The position numbers and the translations under genes were made by a program. The notes beneath the pieces were generated by a model. The model was not told the origin of the DNA. It did no database searches and saw nothing but the letters and a program-made list of their open reading frames with translations. A DNA stretch of 64,000 bases from Chitinophaga parva (GTDB lineage: Bacteria; Bacteroidota; Bacteroidia; Chitinophagales; Chitinophagaceae): NCBI RefSeq assembly GCF_003071345.1, contig NZ_QCYK01000004.1:174037-238036 (forward strand), written 5' to 3'. Shown here one piece after another: positions 7,653 through 17,265 of the stretch (positions within the stretch are counted from its first letter, which is position 1; each line of letters starts with the position of its first letter).

Positions 7653-8492
7653 ATGCTACCCGCACATTTCAGTCAGCATAACCAACTTCCCATACGGATC
7701 GTTTCCCCGGATTTCGGGCATTTGTCCCCGGAAGCCACCACCGGGAAAGGAACTGCACACCGGTTGCCGTACTACTTTTTCCTTTTTGTAATTGAGGGGA
7801 AAAGCCGGCACAGCGTTGACCTGGAGACTTTCGATCTGGGGGCAAATGAATTGCTTTTCTGTTTACCCCACCAGATCCTGCGCTACCCGGTGGCGGCACA
7901 TGGTAATGATTACTATAAACTGGGTTTTGACGAAGAATGCCTTTCGCGTTTGCCAATATCTTATCCCTTTCTTCTTAATCCCCTGAACCAACAGCGGATC
8001 ATCTTTACGCCTGCCACTGCCCTGCGTGTGCAAACAATCTTTAAACTGCTAAAGCACTTATTAAGCAGCGCGGATGCCGCGCCCGAACTGATCCTGGCTC
8101 ATTTAAACAGCCTGCTTACCGAAATCAACACTGCCTATTTTGCAGCGGAAGAAAAGCCGGCAGATGAGCGACTCACCAAGTTTATTGGTTTCAAAATATT
8201 TGTAGAAAATAACCTTACTGATCACCCCAGCATTAAAGATATTGCAGAGGCGCTTGCAGTAAGTACAGACAGCTTATACCAGATTGTAAAGCATTATTCA
8301 GGGCTTTCTCCAAAAGTATTTATGACGAACCGGCTGATACTGGAAGCCAGGCGCAGGTTGTATCATGGAGAACGGCTGTCTGTAAAGGAGCTTGCATTTG
8401 ACCTTGGCTTTAGCGACCCCGATTATTTCTCCCGCCTGTTTAAAAAGGTGACTGGTAAAACGGTCGCGGCCTTCTTTACGGATTTGTCCTGA
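7653..8492 (+). CDS. AraC family transcriptional regulator
   Basis: This 279-residue protein has an N-terminal cupin-like sensor region (about residues 30-110, with YYFFLFVIEGKSRHSV) and two HTH motifs at the C-terminus. The first is around SIKDIAEALAVSTDSLYQIVK and the second around SVKELAFDLGFSDPDYFSRLFK, ending with the typical TGKTVAAFF tail. It is divergent from the MFS transporter and followed by an epimerase-like gene, both plausible targets. The effector is unknown. Confidence 0.88.
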   Translation: MLPAHFSQHNQLPIRIVSPDFGHLSPEATTGKGTAHRLPYYFFLFVIEGKSRHSVDLETFDLGANELLFCLPHQILRYPVAAHGNDYYKLGFDEECLSRLPISYPFLLNPLNQQRIIFTPATALRVQTIFKLLKHLLSSADAAPELILAHLNSLLTEINTAYFAAEEKPADERLTKFIGFKIFVENNLTDHPSIKDIAEALAVSTDSLYQIVKHYSGLSPKVFMTNRLILEARRRLYHGERLSVKELAFDLGFSDPDYFSRLFKKVTGKTVAAFFTDLS

Positions 8493-8559
8493 ACTTACCG
8501 TTTTTTGTCGGGCTCAGTTTATTGTATCCTGTTGAATTTTGTTCAAAAAATTAAAAGTA

Positions 8560-9384
8560 ATGAACAAACAAACGGGTAGAATATTGGTGACCGGCGTAAC
8601 GGGCCTCGTAGGGGCACGATTGCTGCCACGCCTGGTGGAAGCGGGCTTTGATTGCCTGGCGCTAGTACGCGGCAATAAAGAAGTGCCGGAGGGGGTAACA
8701 GCTGTACAGGGCGACCTGCTTGATCCCTCATCGCTTACTGGTGTGATGGACAAAGTAGTGGCTATCATTCACCTGGCGGCCGTATTCCGTACCCAGGATA
8801 CAGACCTTATCTGGAAAAGTAACCTGGACGGTACACGCAATTTGATCGCAGCCGTAAAGGAGCAGGCACCTGGTGCCCGTTTTATTATGGCAAGCACTGC
8901 ACATGTTTACAATGGCAACAATCCGCATCCCGGGCGTGAGGATGATCTGGTTTCCCCTGAACATGCTTACCCGGCCAGTAAAGTGGCTGCAGAACAGGCG
9001 CTGCGCGGCAGCGGGCTTAATTGGTCCATATTGCGGTTCCCATTTGTTTATGGGGATGGGGACGGCCACCTGCAAATGCTTCCAAAGCATACCGCGGGAT
9101 GGCATCCTGCTATGAAGATCAGTACCATCCATCATAAGGATATTGCTGTTGCCGTGCGGATAGCTATTGCTGGCGCAATGGACGGCCGCATTGTAAATAT
9201 TACAGATGAGGCGCCAATGTCGGTTTACGAATTAATGCAAATTACAGGTGAAAGAATGGCCTCATCTGCTGAACCACTTGTAAATCCCTGGCACCTGCAT
9301 GTTGATGGTTCGCTGGCACGGCGCCTGGGTTTCAGGGTCGCAGTCAGGACTGTTTACCAGGCCGCACAAGAAGGTTTGTTATAA
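8560..9384 (+). CDS. NAD(P)-dependent epimerase/dehydratase family protein (extended SDR)
   Basis: The 274-residue product begins with a Rossmann nucleotide motif TGVTGLVGARLL and carries the extended-SDR active-site pair YPASK, with a preceding Ser/Thr strand (IMASTAHVYNG). It would oxidise or reduce a nucleotide-sugar-like or other carbonyl substrate with NAD(P). The ATG was preferred over a TTG seven codons upstream. The gene follows the AraC regulator on the same strand with a 67-bp gap. The substrate is not deducible. Confidence 0.85.
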   Translation: MNKQTGRILVTGVTGLVGARLLPRLVEAGFDCLALVRGNKEVPEGVTAVQGDLLDPSSLTGVMDKVVAIIHLAAVFRTQDTDLIWKSNLDGTRNLIAAVKEQAPGARFIMASTAHVYNGNNPHPGREDDLVSPEHAYPASKVAAEQALRGSGLNWSILRFPFVYGDGDGHLQMLPKHTAGWHPAMKISTIHHKDIAVAVRIAIAGAMDGRIVNITDEAPMSVYELMQITGERMASSAEPLVNPWHLHVDGSLARRLGFRVAVRTVYQAAQEGLL

Positions 9385-9449
9385 GACGGGGATTGTAGTA
9401 CGGCTGATCCGCTTTCATATTTGACCGGGCCAAGGCACGGGGAGGAAAT

Positions 9450-9475
9450 GCCGGGGGGAACTCCGGCTTTTCTGT
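9450..9475 (+). terminator. Probable terminator after the epimerase gene
   Basis: A short GCCGG / CCGGC stem with an 8-base loop is followed by TTTTCTGTTTT, in the gap between the epimerase-like gene and the next AraC regulator. Confidence 0.55.
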
Positions 9476-9577
9476 TTTAGGATCGCCAGGAATGATTTAC
9501 TCCCTACTGACATAGGGCTGTCACCATCGCCCTCTAATTTTACCCCATACCCATCCAAAAAATCTAACTTTACCACC

Positions 9578-10417
9578 ATGGAAGCGGAGATCAAAACCAT
9601 CTACCAATCACCAATCTGCACAGTACAAAACTTCCTGTGCCAGTGTAAAGAATGTACCACCTCCGGGGTGGAACAAACAGGACACTTCTCCATGGCCTAC
9701 ATTCGCAAGGGCAGCTTCGGCTTTAAAGTCTACAGAAACGAACTGGAGGCCTACAGCGGTCTCTTTCTTATTTGTAAACCGGGATTCGACCACCGCGTAC
9801 GGCATATCCATGACGTCCCCGATCAATGCACCATCTTCTCATTTGCAGCAAACAGCGTGGCCACATTAACACAACACGGGTCTACGCTGGATTGGTTCTT
9901 CCGGGACCCCGACATACACGCTATCCTCGTCAAAGCCACGCCGGAAATGGAGCTCATGCACCAGTTGATTTTTAACGAACTGCACAAGCCGCGCCAGCAG
10001 CACCTGTGGCTGGAACAAATGATGACAGAATTATTCTTAAAGATTATCTCCGCAGAAGATGAACGGCGGCTCTTCCCCAGCTTAAGTAACAAACAGAAAA
10101 TTCATTACCTGCCAGCTATTGAAACCATCAAAACATTTATGTACGACAATTACGCTACAAACGTAAAGTTGTCAGAACTGGCTGCTATGGCGCATATGAG
10201 CCCTTTTCATTTCAGCCGCTTATTTAAGAAAATGACCACGGCGGCTCCTTATGAATATTTAACCCATATCCGTTTAAAACAAGCGCAGTTACAATTGATG
10301 TACTCCCGAAACACGGTCACAGACATTGCTTTTTCTACCGGCTTTAATAGTCTTGAACACTTTTCTGCATCTTACAAAAAGCACTATGGAAAGTCACCCC
10401 TGGCAACACGCTCCTGA
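9578..10417 (+). CDS. AraC family transcriptional regulator
   Basis: This 279-residue protein has an N-terminal cupin-type ligand region with several Cys residues near the start (NFLCQCKECTTSG), a helical linker, and two C-terminal HTH motifs. These are VKLSELAAMAHMSPFHFSRLFK and TVTDIAFSTGFNSLEHFSASYKK. The Cys cluster is unusual for the family and might bind a metal or sense redox state (inference). It precedes a DinB-like and a DUF1330 gene on the same strand. Confidence 0.88.
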   Translation: MEAEIKTIYQSPICTVQNFLCQCKECTTSGVEQTGHFSMAYIRKGSFGFKVYRNELEAYSGLFLICKPGFDHRVRHIHDVPDQCTIFSFAANSVATLTQHGSTLDWFFRDPDIHAILVKATPEMELMHQLIFNELHKPRQQHLWLEQMMTELFLKIISAEDERRLFPSLSNKQKIHYLPAIETIKTFMYDNYATNVKLSELAAMAHMSPFHFSRLFKKMTTAAPYEYLTHIRLKQAQLQLMYSRNTVTDIAFSTGFNSLEHFSASYKKHYGKSPLATRS

Positions 10418-10484
10418 AATGAGCAAGATATCTTAAACATCCCCTTTTCATGCTGGCTACCTTTGGATCATCAAATTGTTCATC

Positions 10485-10874
10485 ATGAAAAATGCACTAT
10501 TGCCTACCCTGGAAAATGCCAGGAAGTATACGCTGGAAGTGGCCGAGGCCATGCCTGCGGAACAGTATCACTTTAAGCCTGCCAATGGCATCTGGTCCTT
10601 TGCGGAGTTACTGCACCACATTGGTTACGGCATCTTTTGGTGGGAGGAAAATTTTATGCGACAACAGGAAGGGGAGTGGGCCCCGCCCGCGGCCACTACT
10701 ACCAAAAAGGCCACCATCGCTTACCTGAAACAAGCTTTTGATCACCTGGAAAACAGCCCGGGTGAAAATGAGCAAGGCTTTCATGCCACTATAGACCACA
10801 TCACGCATCACCGCGGCCAGGCTACTATCTACCTGCGTTGCCAGGGTATTGAACCACCTACTTATATTTATTGA
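10485..10874 (+). CDS. DinB-like metal-binding four-helix protein
   Basis: This 129-residue protein shows the DinB/DUF664 pattern: an N-terminal helix, a middle helix with ELLHHIGYG, and a C-terminal helix with the DHITHHRGQATIYLR motif, whose His residues bind a divalent metal with the middle His. Members are often thiol transferases acting with bacillithiol or similar cofactors, but many have no known reaction. The ATG was chosen over an upstream TTG. Its stop lies two bases before the start of the DUF1330 gene. Confidence 0.85.
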   Translation: MKNALLPTLENARKYTLEVAEAMPAEQYHFKPANGIWSFAELLHHIGYGIFWWEENFMRQQEGEWAPPAATTTKKATIAYLKQAFDHLENSPGENEQGFHATIDHITHHRGQATIYLRCQGIEPPTYIY

Positions 10875-10876
10875 TC

Positions 10877-11164
10877 ATGCCTGTCTATTATGTAAACAGC
10901 TACGATATTACAGATCCCGCTGAATACGCCCATTATGGGCCGCCGGTATTGGCTTTGCTGCAAAAGTACGGCGCGGAGGTACTCGCATCAGACCTGGATG
11001 CGATAGGGGTGGAGGGCACACCCATGAAGATGCATGCGATCATCCGCTTTCCGTCGGAAGCCGCTGCACTACAGTGTTATAATGATCCGGAATACCAGCC
11101 GCTAAAGGAGATCCGCTGGCGTTCCACGGCAAATGGTAAGATGATATTGGTACATGGAAAATGA
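10877..11164 (+). CDS. DUF1330 family protein (ferredoxin-like dimeric fold)
   Basis: This 95-residue protein has DUF1330 features: an initial YYVNSYDITDPAEY strand-loop, a central KYGAEVLASD strand, and RFPSEAAALQCYNDPEYQPLKEIR before the final strand. The family is a small dimeric alpha/beta-barrel related to monooxygenases, without an established reaction. It is the second gene of a probable two-gene unit with the DinB-like gene. A hairpin downstream separates it from the convergent efflux operon. Confidence 0.85.
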   Translation: MPVYYVNSYDITDPAEYAHYGPPVLALLQKYGAEVLASDLDAIGVEGTPMKMHAIIRFPSEAAALQCYNDPEYQPLKEIRWRSTANGKMILVHGK

Positions 11165-11202
11165 GATAACCCGCCGCCGCCATGGCGGGGTATTAAAATG
11201 AT

Positions 11203-11230
11203 AAAGGGCCGCCCGGATGGGTGGCCCTTT
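11203..11230. terminator. Bidirectional terminator between convergent genes
   Basis: The AAAGGGCC / GGCCCTTT stem contains further GC pairing inside the loop. It lies between the DUF1330 gene and the minus-strand adaptor gene. Confidence 0.75.
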
Positions 11231-11252
11231 GTCATGGTGAAGTGCCTGTGGA

Positions 11253-12398
11253 TCATTCTTCATCCCCGCCATTCTTTACTTTCATCAGCAGGGAATAGGC
11301 GCCTTTGGCAACGATATTTTTTCCCGCAAGGGTGGCAGCATCATCGGCCTGTATTTCAAGAAAGCCGTTTTCACGGCCGCCTGTTTTTACCGGCACCATT
11401 TCAAAGGTGTGCTTGTCATGTGCTACAAACACATATTGCTGGCCACCGTTGGCTACCACCGCCGCTTCGGGGAGTGCCTGTACTTGTTTGTTCTTTGTTT
11501 CAATGTCCGCATTCATGAAGGTGCCTGGCAGCAGCGATTTATCATACTGCTCAAAGTGGCAATGTACCTCCACGCTGCGGTTGTTGCCAACATCCTGGCC
11601 AATGAGGATAATGGCGCATTCATATTTTTTGGAAGGATCAGTATTTGTGTAAGCGATGACTTTCTGCCCCTTGGATAAGCTTGGGATGTCCTTTTCAAAA
11701 ACGGTAAGCCCCAGGTGAATGTCGGAAGGATCAACGATCTCAAAAAGTACATCCGTGGGGTTTACATACTTGCCAATGTTGACATTCACGGCAGTTACAA
11801 ATCCATTGATGGGAGAGTAGATATTGACGGTACGGCTGATGGTGGAAGGATCCAGTTTCTCTGCATTCACGCCAATCAGTTTCAGCTTTTGGGCCAATGC
11901 GCTTACCTGGATCTGCTGGCTTTTGTAATCGGCTTCCGCCTGCTCAAACACCTTGTCACTGGCGGCTTTGCTGCTGTTCAGGTCTTTCTGGCGGATGTAG
12001 TCTTTTGCCAGCAGGTCCAGCTTTGTCCTGGCCGTGAGGTAGTCCTGTTGTAGCTGGATGTATTGCGGATCTTCCATGGTGGCAATCGCCTCGCCTTTTG
12101 TAACCTGCATACCGGATAACAGGCGGGTGTCTTTCAGGAACCCACCCAGCGGGAAACTAATGCTCACCATGTTTTGCGGCGGCACATCGATCTTGCCACT
12201 TACATGCAGTGTGTAGGCGATGTTCTTGGGTGCCAGCTGTGTTAACTCAACTGCAGCTGATTGCAGCTGTGCATCCGTCAACTGGACCAGGTTTTCAGTG
12301 GTGGTGTTTTCCCTGGCAGCAGCTGGTTCCTGTTTTTTTGATTTGCAGGCCATAAAGGCAAGGGTAACGGGAAGAATAAAATATATGAGCTTGTTCAT
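11253..12398 (-). CDS. RND efflux periplasmic adaptor lipoprotein (CusB/CzcB type)
   Basis: The 381-residue protein has a lipoprotein signal (LAFMAC near residue 18), a lipoyl/barrel-sandwich hybrid segment (KIDVPPQNMVSISFPLGGF, then GMQVTKGEAIATM), a helical hairpin (about residues 115-180), and a second half-motif (YSPINGFVTAVNVNIGKYV). Beta-barrel and membrane-proximal domains follow. It would bridge the inner-membrane pump and the outer-membrane channel. The start is four bases after the stop of the pump gene, so both are one transcript. Confidence 0.9.
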   Translation of the reverse strand: MNKLIYFILPVTLAFMACKSKKQEPAAARENTTTENLVQLTDAQLQSAAVELTQLAPKNIAYTLHVSGKIDVPPQNMVSISFPLGGFLKDTRLLSGMQVTKGEAIATMEDPQYIQLQQDYLTARTKLDLLAKDYIRQKDLNSSKAASDKVFEQAEADYKSQQIQVSALAQKLKLIGVNAEKLDPSTISRTVNIYSPINGFVTAVNVNIGKYVNPTDVLFEIVDPSDIHLGLTVFEKDIPSLSKGQKVIAYTNTDPSKKYECAIILIGQDVGNNRSVEVHCHFEQYDKSLLPGTFMNADIETKNKQVQALPEAAVVANGGQQYVFVAHDKHTFEMVPVKTGGRENGFLEIQADDAATLAGKNIVAKGAYSLLMKVKNGGDEE

Positions 12399-12402
12399 GT
12401 GA

Positions 12403-15400
12403 TTACAGTTTACCGGTTAGCGCGTTGATGTCGATGATAGCCTGGCGATAGTTATTGGATGCGTCGATGTATTCACTCTGTACGGCAATGGCCTGGTTGA
12501 CCAGCAGCACCCACTCCAGGTAGTTGATCTCGCCGTGTTCATATTGGTTGGTGGCGGTGGTGAATAACACCGTTGCATTGGGTAACCCGCTGTCCCGGTA
12601 GTATTGCAGCGCGCCGGCCGCTTTATGGAATTGCTGCAGTGCCGCGCTGTAGGACGCCTGCAACGACTGTTTGGCTGCATCATAATTATTGGCGGAGATC
12701 TGCTGCTTTACCCTGGAAGCATTGACACGGCCCCGCTGCGCACTGGCAAAGATGGGGATGCCAACGCCTGCCTGCACGGATTGAAAGCGTTTACTGCCAT
12801 CATAATTTTTATCATCAGCGCCTGTGCCGCGGATGGTCATGTTACTATAACCGATCAGCAGGTCTGGCAGCAGGCGTGATTTTTCCAGGCGGTATTCTGC
12901 GGTGGATGATTGTTGTTGCTGGTCCAGTAAACGGAGGTAGGGATTGGAGCTGGTAACGCCACTATCCAGGTCTGGCTGTAATAGCGCCACGGAGTTGGAA
13001 TCCGGGGTAATGGGCTCACTGCTGTTGAGCAACCATTGCAGCCGTATTTGCAAGGCCGCACTGTCGCTGGTGAGCTGGGCCAGTTGTTGCTGCACCTGGC
13101 CCTTTTGCGTAGCTGCAGCGGTTTTTTCTACAATATTGCTTTCGCCTTTATCAAAACGTAGTTGTGCCTTGGACAGGAAATTACCATACAGGCTATCCAC
13201 CCCCAGGAGCAGGGTGCGCTTCTGCTCTAACAACAGCAGTTGCAGGTACAGGCCTGCTACCTGTTTGCGCAGTTCTGTAGCCTTAACCGCTGCTGTATAA
13301 CTACTTTCTTTCCAGAGTGAGTTCTGCAGCGACTTTTGACGGCTGTACACCGTGGGGAATTTCAGGGTTTGAGACAGGCCAAACCGGTTGTCGTTGTAGA
13401 TGCTGTTGATCTGCCCGTAGTCGCCCAGGATCATGGTTTGCGGAATATCTGCAGCGTGCTTGCGCAGGGCATCCTGGTAAGCAATCGTGAGCTTTTCACT
13501 GCGCAGGGAAAGATTATTTTTCACCGCGCTATCCATGGCCGCCTGCAGGGGCACTACCTGTTGGCTGGATGCCGGGAGGCCTGCCAGCAGGAGCAGTGGC
13601 AGTAAAACAAGGGCCGGTTTCATACCCCGTGATTTTTGATGTTTACGTTTTTCAAACAGGTAAAACAAAGAAGGTAGTACAAACAAGGTGAGGAAGGTTG
13701 CTACTACCAGGCCGCCAATCACTACGGTGGCCAGTGGGCGCTGTACTTCCGCGCCGGCTGATTCACTCAGCGCCATTGGCAAGAAGCCCAATGATGCCAC
13801 GGATGCCGTCATCAACACGGGACGTAGCCTCACTTTGGTGCCTTCCAGGATGATGGTCAATACATCGGTTGTACCTTCTTTTGCACGGCGGTTAAATTCC
13901 GCGATGAGCACAATGCCATTGAGCACGGCCACTCCAAAGAGCGCAATAAAACCAATGCCGGCAGAAATGCTGAAGGGCATGCCCCGGAGCGCTAGGGCAA
14001 AGATGCCGCCAATGGCGGATAAGGGAATGGCTGAAAAAATAAGTGCCGCTTCCCGCAGGGAATGGAACGCAAAATAAAGCATGATAAAGATGAGTAGCAG
14101 TGCCAGCGGCACGGCAATGGACAGGCGCTTCTTGGCCGCCTGCAGGTTCTCAAACGCACCACCGTAAGTGATGTAGTAGCCAGCCGGCATTTTGAGGTGG
14201 GCGCTTACCTGCCGCTGCAGGTCCCCAATTACAGATTGCACATCCCTGCCACGTACGTTGAAGCCTACGATGATCCTGCGCTGCGCATCTTCGCGTTGTA
14301 TCTGGTTGGGACCATCCTGGATGCGTACATCGGCCACCTGTGAAAGCGGCACCTGTGTGCCGGCAGGAGTGGGGATGAGCAGTTGCTGCACATCACTGAG
14401 GTCGTGCCGTTGTTCCTGGTTCAGGCGCACCACCATATCAAAACGTTTTTCGCCTTCAAATACCAGCCCGCTGGTTTGCCCTGCAAAAGCGGCATTGATC
14501 ACGTGGTTCACATCATTGATGGTCAGCCCGTACTGGGCAATGATATCCCGGTTGTACCTGATCACGATCTGTGGCATGCCGGTAATGGCTTCCACGTACA
14601 GATCACGGGCGCCCTGCACTTTCCCGGCCAGGCTGCCCAGCCGGTGGGATAGGGCGGCCAGTGTATCCAGGTCTTCCCCGTATATCTTGCACACCACATC
14701 CTGGCGGGCGCCGGTCATCAACTCGTTAAAGCGCATCTGCACCGGGTATTGGAACCCGAAAGTGACGCCTGGTATGACTTCCAGCTCCTTGCCCATTTTT
14801 TCCGTGAGCTCATTGAAGCTCGATGCAGAGGTCCACTCTTTTTTATCTTTTAAAATGACCATCATGTCGCTGGCGTCCAGGGGCATGGGGTCTGTGGGTA
14901 TTTCACTGCTGCCGGTTTTGCCCACCACCTGTTTTACTTCGGGGAACTTTGCCAGCAGGATCTTTGATGCCTGGGACACCGCATTGCGCGAGGTGGTGAG
15001 GTTGCTCCCGGTAAGTACCCGTGTTTCCACTGCAAAATCACCTTCTTCCAGCTGCGGGATAAATTCGCCACCCAGTTGCGACAGGATCACGATTGCTATT
15101 GCCAGCAAACTCACCGCCGTACCGACGATGAGCACCGGCCGGTGCAGCACCTTTTCCAGCATGCCGCGGTACAGGCGCTCCGCCGTTTCCATGAACCTAT
15201 CGGAAAAGGATTTGCGGGTGGGAACCTTTTTGCTGAGGAATAAGGCGCTCATCATGGGCACATAGGTGAGTGCCAGTACAAAGGCGCCAAACAGGGCAAA
15301 TGCCACGGTTTGGGCCATGGGTTTGAACATCTTGCCTTCCACACCTGCGAGCACGAAAATGGGCAGGTAAACGATGAGGATGATCAGTTCTCCGAAGACC

Positions 15401-16743
15401 GCGCTGCTACGCATGCGGGTGGAGGTTTCATGTACCAGGTCATCCATCTCCGCCTGCGTGAGCCGTTGCTGGAGGCTGTGATGCAGCCGGTACATACAGG
15501 CTTCCACGATAATAAGCGTGCCATCCACGATAAGGCCAAAGTCGAGCGCACCCAGGCTCATGAGATTACCGCTCACCCCGAAGAGGTTCATCAGGATCAC
15601 GGCTACCAGCATAGCCAGCGGGATCACGGAAGCTACCAAAATACCCGCCCGGAAATTGCCAAGGAAAAGCACCAGCACAAATACTACGATCAGTGCGCCT
15701 TCCAGCAGGTTTTTCTCTACGGTGTCAATGGCGTTGTTCACCATCTTGGTACGGTCCAGGAAGGCATCGATCACCACGCCTTCCGGCAGTGTCTTTTGAA
15801 TTTGTGCCACGCGGTCTTTGATGGCTTTGACCACGGCGCTGCTATTGGCGCCTTTGAGCATCATCACCACTGCGCCGGCCACTTCTTCTTCCCCGTTATA
15901 TGTCATGGCGCCATAGCGGGTAGCATAGCCAATGTGTACATCGGCCACGTCGCGGATCAGGAGCGGCGCGCCATTGGGCAGGTTCTTCACCACGATCTTT
16001 TCAATGTCTGCAATGCTGCCCACCAGGCCCTCGCTGCGGATAAAAAGCACCGTGGGCCCTTTTTCTATGTAAGCGCCACCGGTGTTCTGGTTGTTGTTAT
16101 CCACGGCATTGAAAACATCATTGATGGAAAGCCCATACGATTTGAGCTTTTCCGGTGAAACGGCGATCTCATATTGTTTGAGGTACCCCCCGAAGCTGGC
16201 CACGTCAGCCACGCCCTTTACGCCCAGCAACTGGCGGCGCACGATCCAGTCCTGTATGGTGCGGAGCTCCATGGGGCCGTACTTATTTTCGTATCCTTTT
16301 TTAGGCCGGACGCTGTACTGGTAGATCTCGCCCAGGCCCGTAGTGACCGGGCCCAGCGTGGGCGATCCAAAAGCAGTAGGGATCTGGGCCCTGGCTTCTG
16401 CCAGCCGTTCTGTTACCTGCTGGCGGGCCCAGTATATGTCCACGTCATCATCAAAAACAATGGTGACCACGGAGAGCCCAAAGCGGGAGAAGCTGCGGAT
16501 CTTGTGCAAGCCGGGAATATTGCTGTTGGCTTGTTCTATGGGAAAGGAGATCAGCCTTTCCACGTCAGGTGCACCCAGCGCAGGGGCTACTGTGATCACC
16601 TGCACCTGGTTATCGGTAATATCGGGAACGGCATCAATGGGCAGGCGTGTAACCTCGTACACACCATAGCCGATGAGGCCCAGCATGAGCAGGCCTATGA
16701 TGAGTTTATTCCTCACGGAAAACTCAATAATTCTATCCAGCAT
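12403..16743 (-). CDS. Heavy-metal RND pump fused to a TolC-like outer-membrane channel
   Basis: This is a 1446-residue fusion. Residues 1 to about 1040 are a CusA/CzcA-type HME-RND proton antiporter. It has an N-terminal helix, the PDITDNQVQV periplasmic entry, and TM4 with the HME signature DFGLIVDGTLIIVEA carrying the proton-relay Asp. Porter and docking domains and a second set of helices follow. After a basic stretch (KRKHQKS) the chain continues at about residue 1041 with a segment that looks like a Sec signal peptide beginning with Met (LVLLPLLLLAGLPASSQQ). Then comes an OEP/TolC-type helical barrel of about 400 residues (SAVKNNLSLRSEKLTI, later FHKAAGALQYYRDSGLP). Such fusions are known in Bacteroidota. 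The metal (Cu/Ag or Zn/Co/Ni) cannot be decided. Confidence 0.92.
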   Translation of the reverse strand: MLDRIIEFSVRNKLIIGLLMLGLIGYGVYEVTRLPIDAVPDITDNQVQVITVAPALGAPDVERLISFPIEQANSNIPGLHKIRSFSRFGLSVVTIVFDDDVDIYWARQQVTERLAEARAQIPTAFGSPTLGPVTTGLGEIYQYSVRPKKGYENKYGPMELRTIQDWIVRRQLLGVKGVADVASFGGYLKQYEIAVSPEKLKSYGLSINDVFNAVDNNNQNTGGAYIEKGPTVLFIRSEGLVGSIADIEKIVVKNLPNGAPLLIRDVADVHIGYATRYGAMTYNGEEEVAGAVVMMLKGANSSAVVKAIKDRVAQIQKTLPEGVVIDAFLDRTKMVNNAIDTVEKNLLEGALIVVFVLVLFLGNFRAGILVASVIPLAMLVAVILMNLFGVSGNLMSLGALDFGLIVDGTLIIVEACMYRLHHSLQQRLTQAEMDDLVHETSTRMRSSAVFGELIILIVYLPIFVLAGVEGKMFKPMAQTVAFALFGAFVLALTYVPMMSALFLSKKVPTRKSFSDRFMETAERLYRGMLEKVLHRPVLIVGTAVSLLAIAIVILSQLGGEFIPQLEEGDFAVETRVLTGSNLTTSRNAVSQASKILLAKFPEVKQVVGKTGSSEIPTDPMPLDASDMMVILKDKKEWTSASSFNELTEKMGKELEVIPGVTFGFQYPVQMRFNELMTGARQDVVCKIYGEDLDTLAALSHRLGSLAGKVQGARDLYVEAITGMPQIVIRYNRDIIAQYGLTINDVNHVINAAFAGQTSGLVFEGEKRFDMVVRLNQEQRHDLSDVQQLLIPTPAGTQVPLSQVADVRIQDGPNQIQREDAQRRIIVGFNVRGRDVQSVIGDLQRQVSAHLKMPAGYYITYGGAFENLQAAKKRLSIAVPLALLLIFIMLYFAFHSLREAALIFSAIPLSAIGGIFALALRGMPFSISAGIGFIALFGVAVLNGIVLIAEFNRRAKEGTTDVLTIILEGTKVRLRPVLMTASVASLGFLPMALSESAGAEVQRPLATVVIGGLVVATFLTLFVLPSLFYLFEKRKHQKSRGMKPALVLLPLLLLAGLPASSQQVVPLQAAMDSAVKNNLSLRSEKLTIAYQDALRKHAADIPQTMILGDYGQINSIYNDNRFGLSQTLKFPTVYSRQKSLQNSLWKESSYTAAVKATELRKQVAGLYLQLLLLEQKRTLLLGVDSLYGNFLSKAQLRFDKGESNIVEKTAAATQKGQVQQQLAQLTSDSAALQIRLQWLLNSSEPITPDSNSVALLQPDLDSGVTSSNPYLRLLDQQQQSSTAEYRLEKSRLLPDLLIGYSNMTIRGTGADDKNYDGSKRFQSVQAGVGIPIFASAQRGRVNASRVKQQISANNYDAAKQSLQASYSAALQQFHKAAGALQYYRDSGLPNATVLFTTATNQYEHGEINYLEWVLLVNQAIAVQSEYIDASNNYRQAIIDINALTGKL

Positions 16744-16847
16744 GAGATTTTGTTTGCGAAGCTGATATAAATGTATGCCTTTGCCGGAAAATGGGCGTAC
16801 GGCATAGCAGCCGGCACGGAGGGCCGGTATACTAAAACATTCGGAAA

Positions 16848-17231
16848 TCAGCAGGCAGGAGGGCCGCGATAGGAGAGGGACCGGCTAAAATCATTCGATC
16901 GTAGCGGGGTATGGCAGGCGGTTGCGCGGGGTTGTTCAGCAACGGCTTCCAACTGCGCCTGCAGGTGAAGTACCTGCGGCAACAGGAATACCATGGCGGC
17001 AGCCAGGTGATGATCCAGGTCCGACTGGTTTACAAAATAGTCGTCGATGTTATGGGTGCCGAAATGGTCACTTTTGTCGTGGTCATGGTCGTTAGACTGG
17101 TTTTCGGCGGTTGCGATGTTTTGCCAATTTACCGGAAAATTTTCTTCGTGATGGCGGTGGGGCGTAATGCTGTGAGCGACCACGATAGCGGTCACCAGTC
17201 CGAAGATAAACTTATGCAGGACATTACGCAT
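16848..17231 (-). CDS. Small His-rich exported or membrane protein of the efflux operon
   Basis: This 127-residue protein has an N-terminal hydrophobic segment (FIFGLVTAIVVAHS) followed by HRHHEEN, then an Asp/His-rich loop (NDHDHDKSDHFGTH, DLDHH) and a second hydrophobic helix (LAAAMVFLLPQVLHLQAQL). The His/Asp clusters are suited to binding transition metals in the periplasm. It precedes the RND pump on the same strand by 104 bp and is probably the first gene of the operon, acting as a metal buffer or sensor (inference). No named family is recognised. Confidence 0.7.
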   Translation of the reverse strand: MRNVLHKFIFGLVTAIVVAHSITPHRHHEENFPVNWQNIATAENQSNDHDHDKSDHFGTHNIDDYFVNQSDLDHHLAAAMVFLLPQVLHLQAQLEAVAEQPRATACHTPLRSNDFSRSLSYRGPPAC

Positions 17232-17265
17232 GGATGCAAAGGTAATAATATTTTGGAGTTTCCGC

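Noticed and set aside
12604..16770. Long open frames antisense to the RND pump and its fused channel, some over 300 codons
   Set aside because: They shadow a clearly coding, conserved gene on the other strand, show no domains, and arise from its codon bias.
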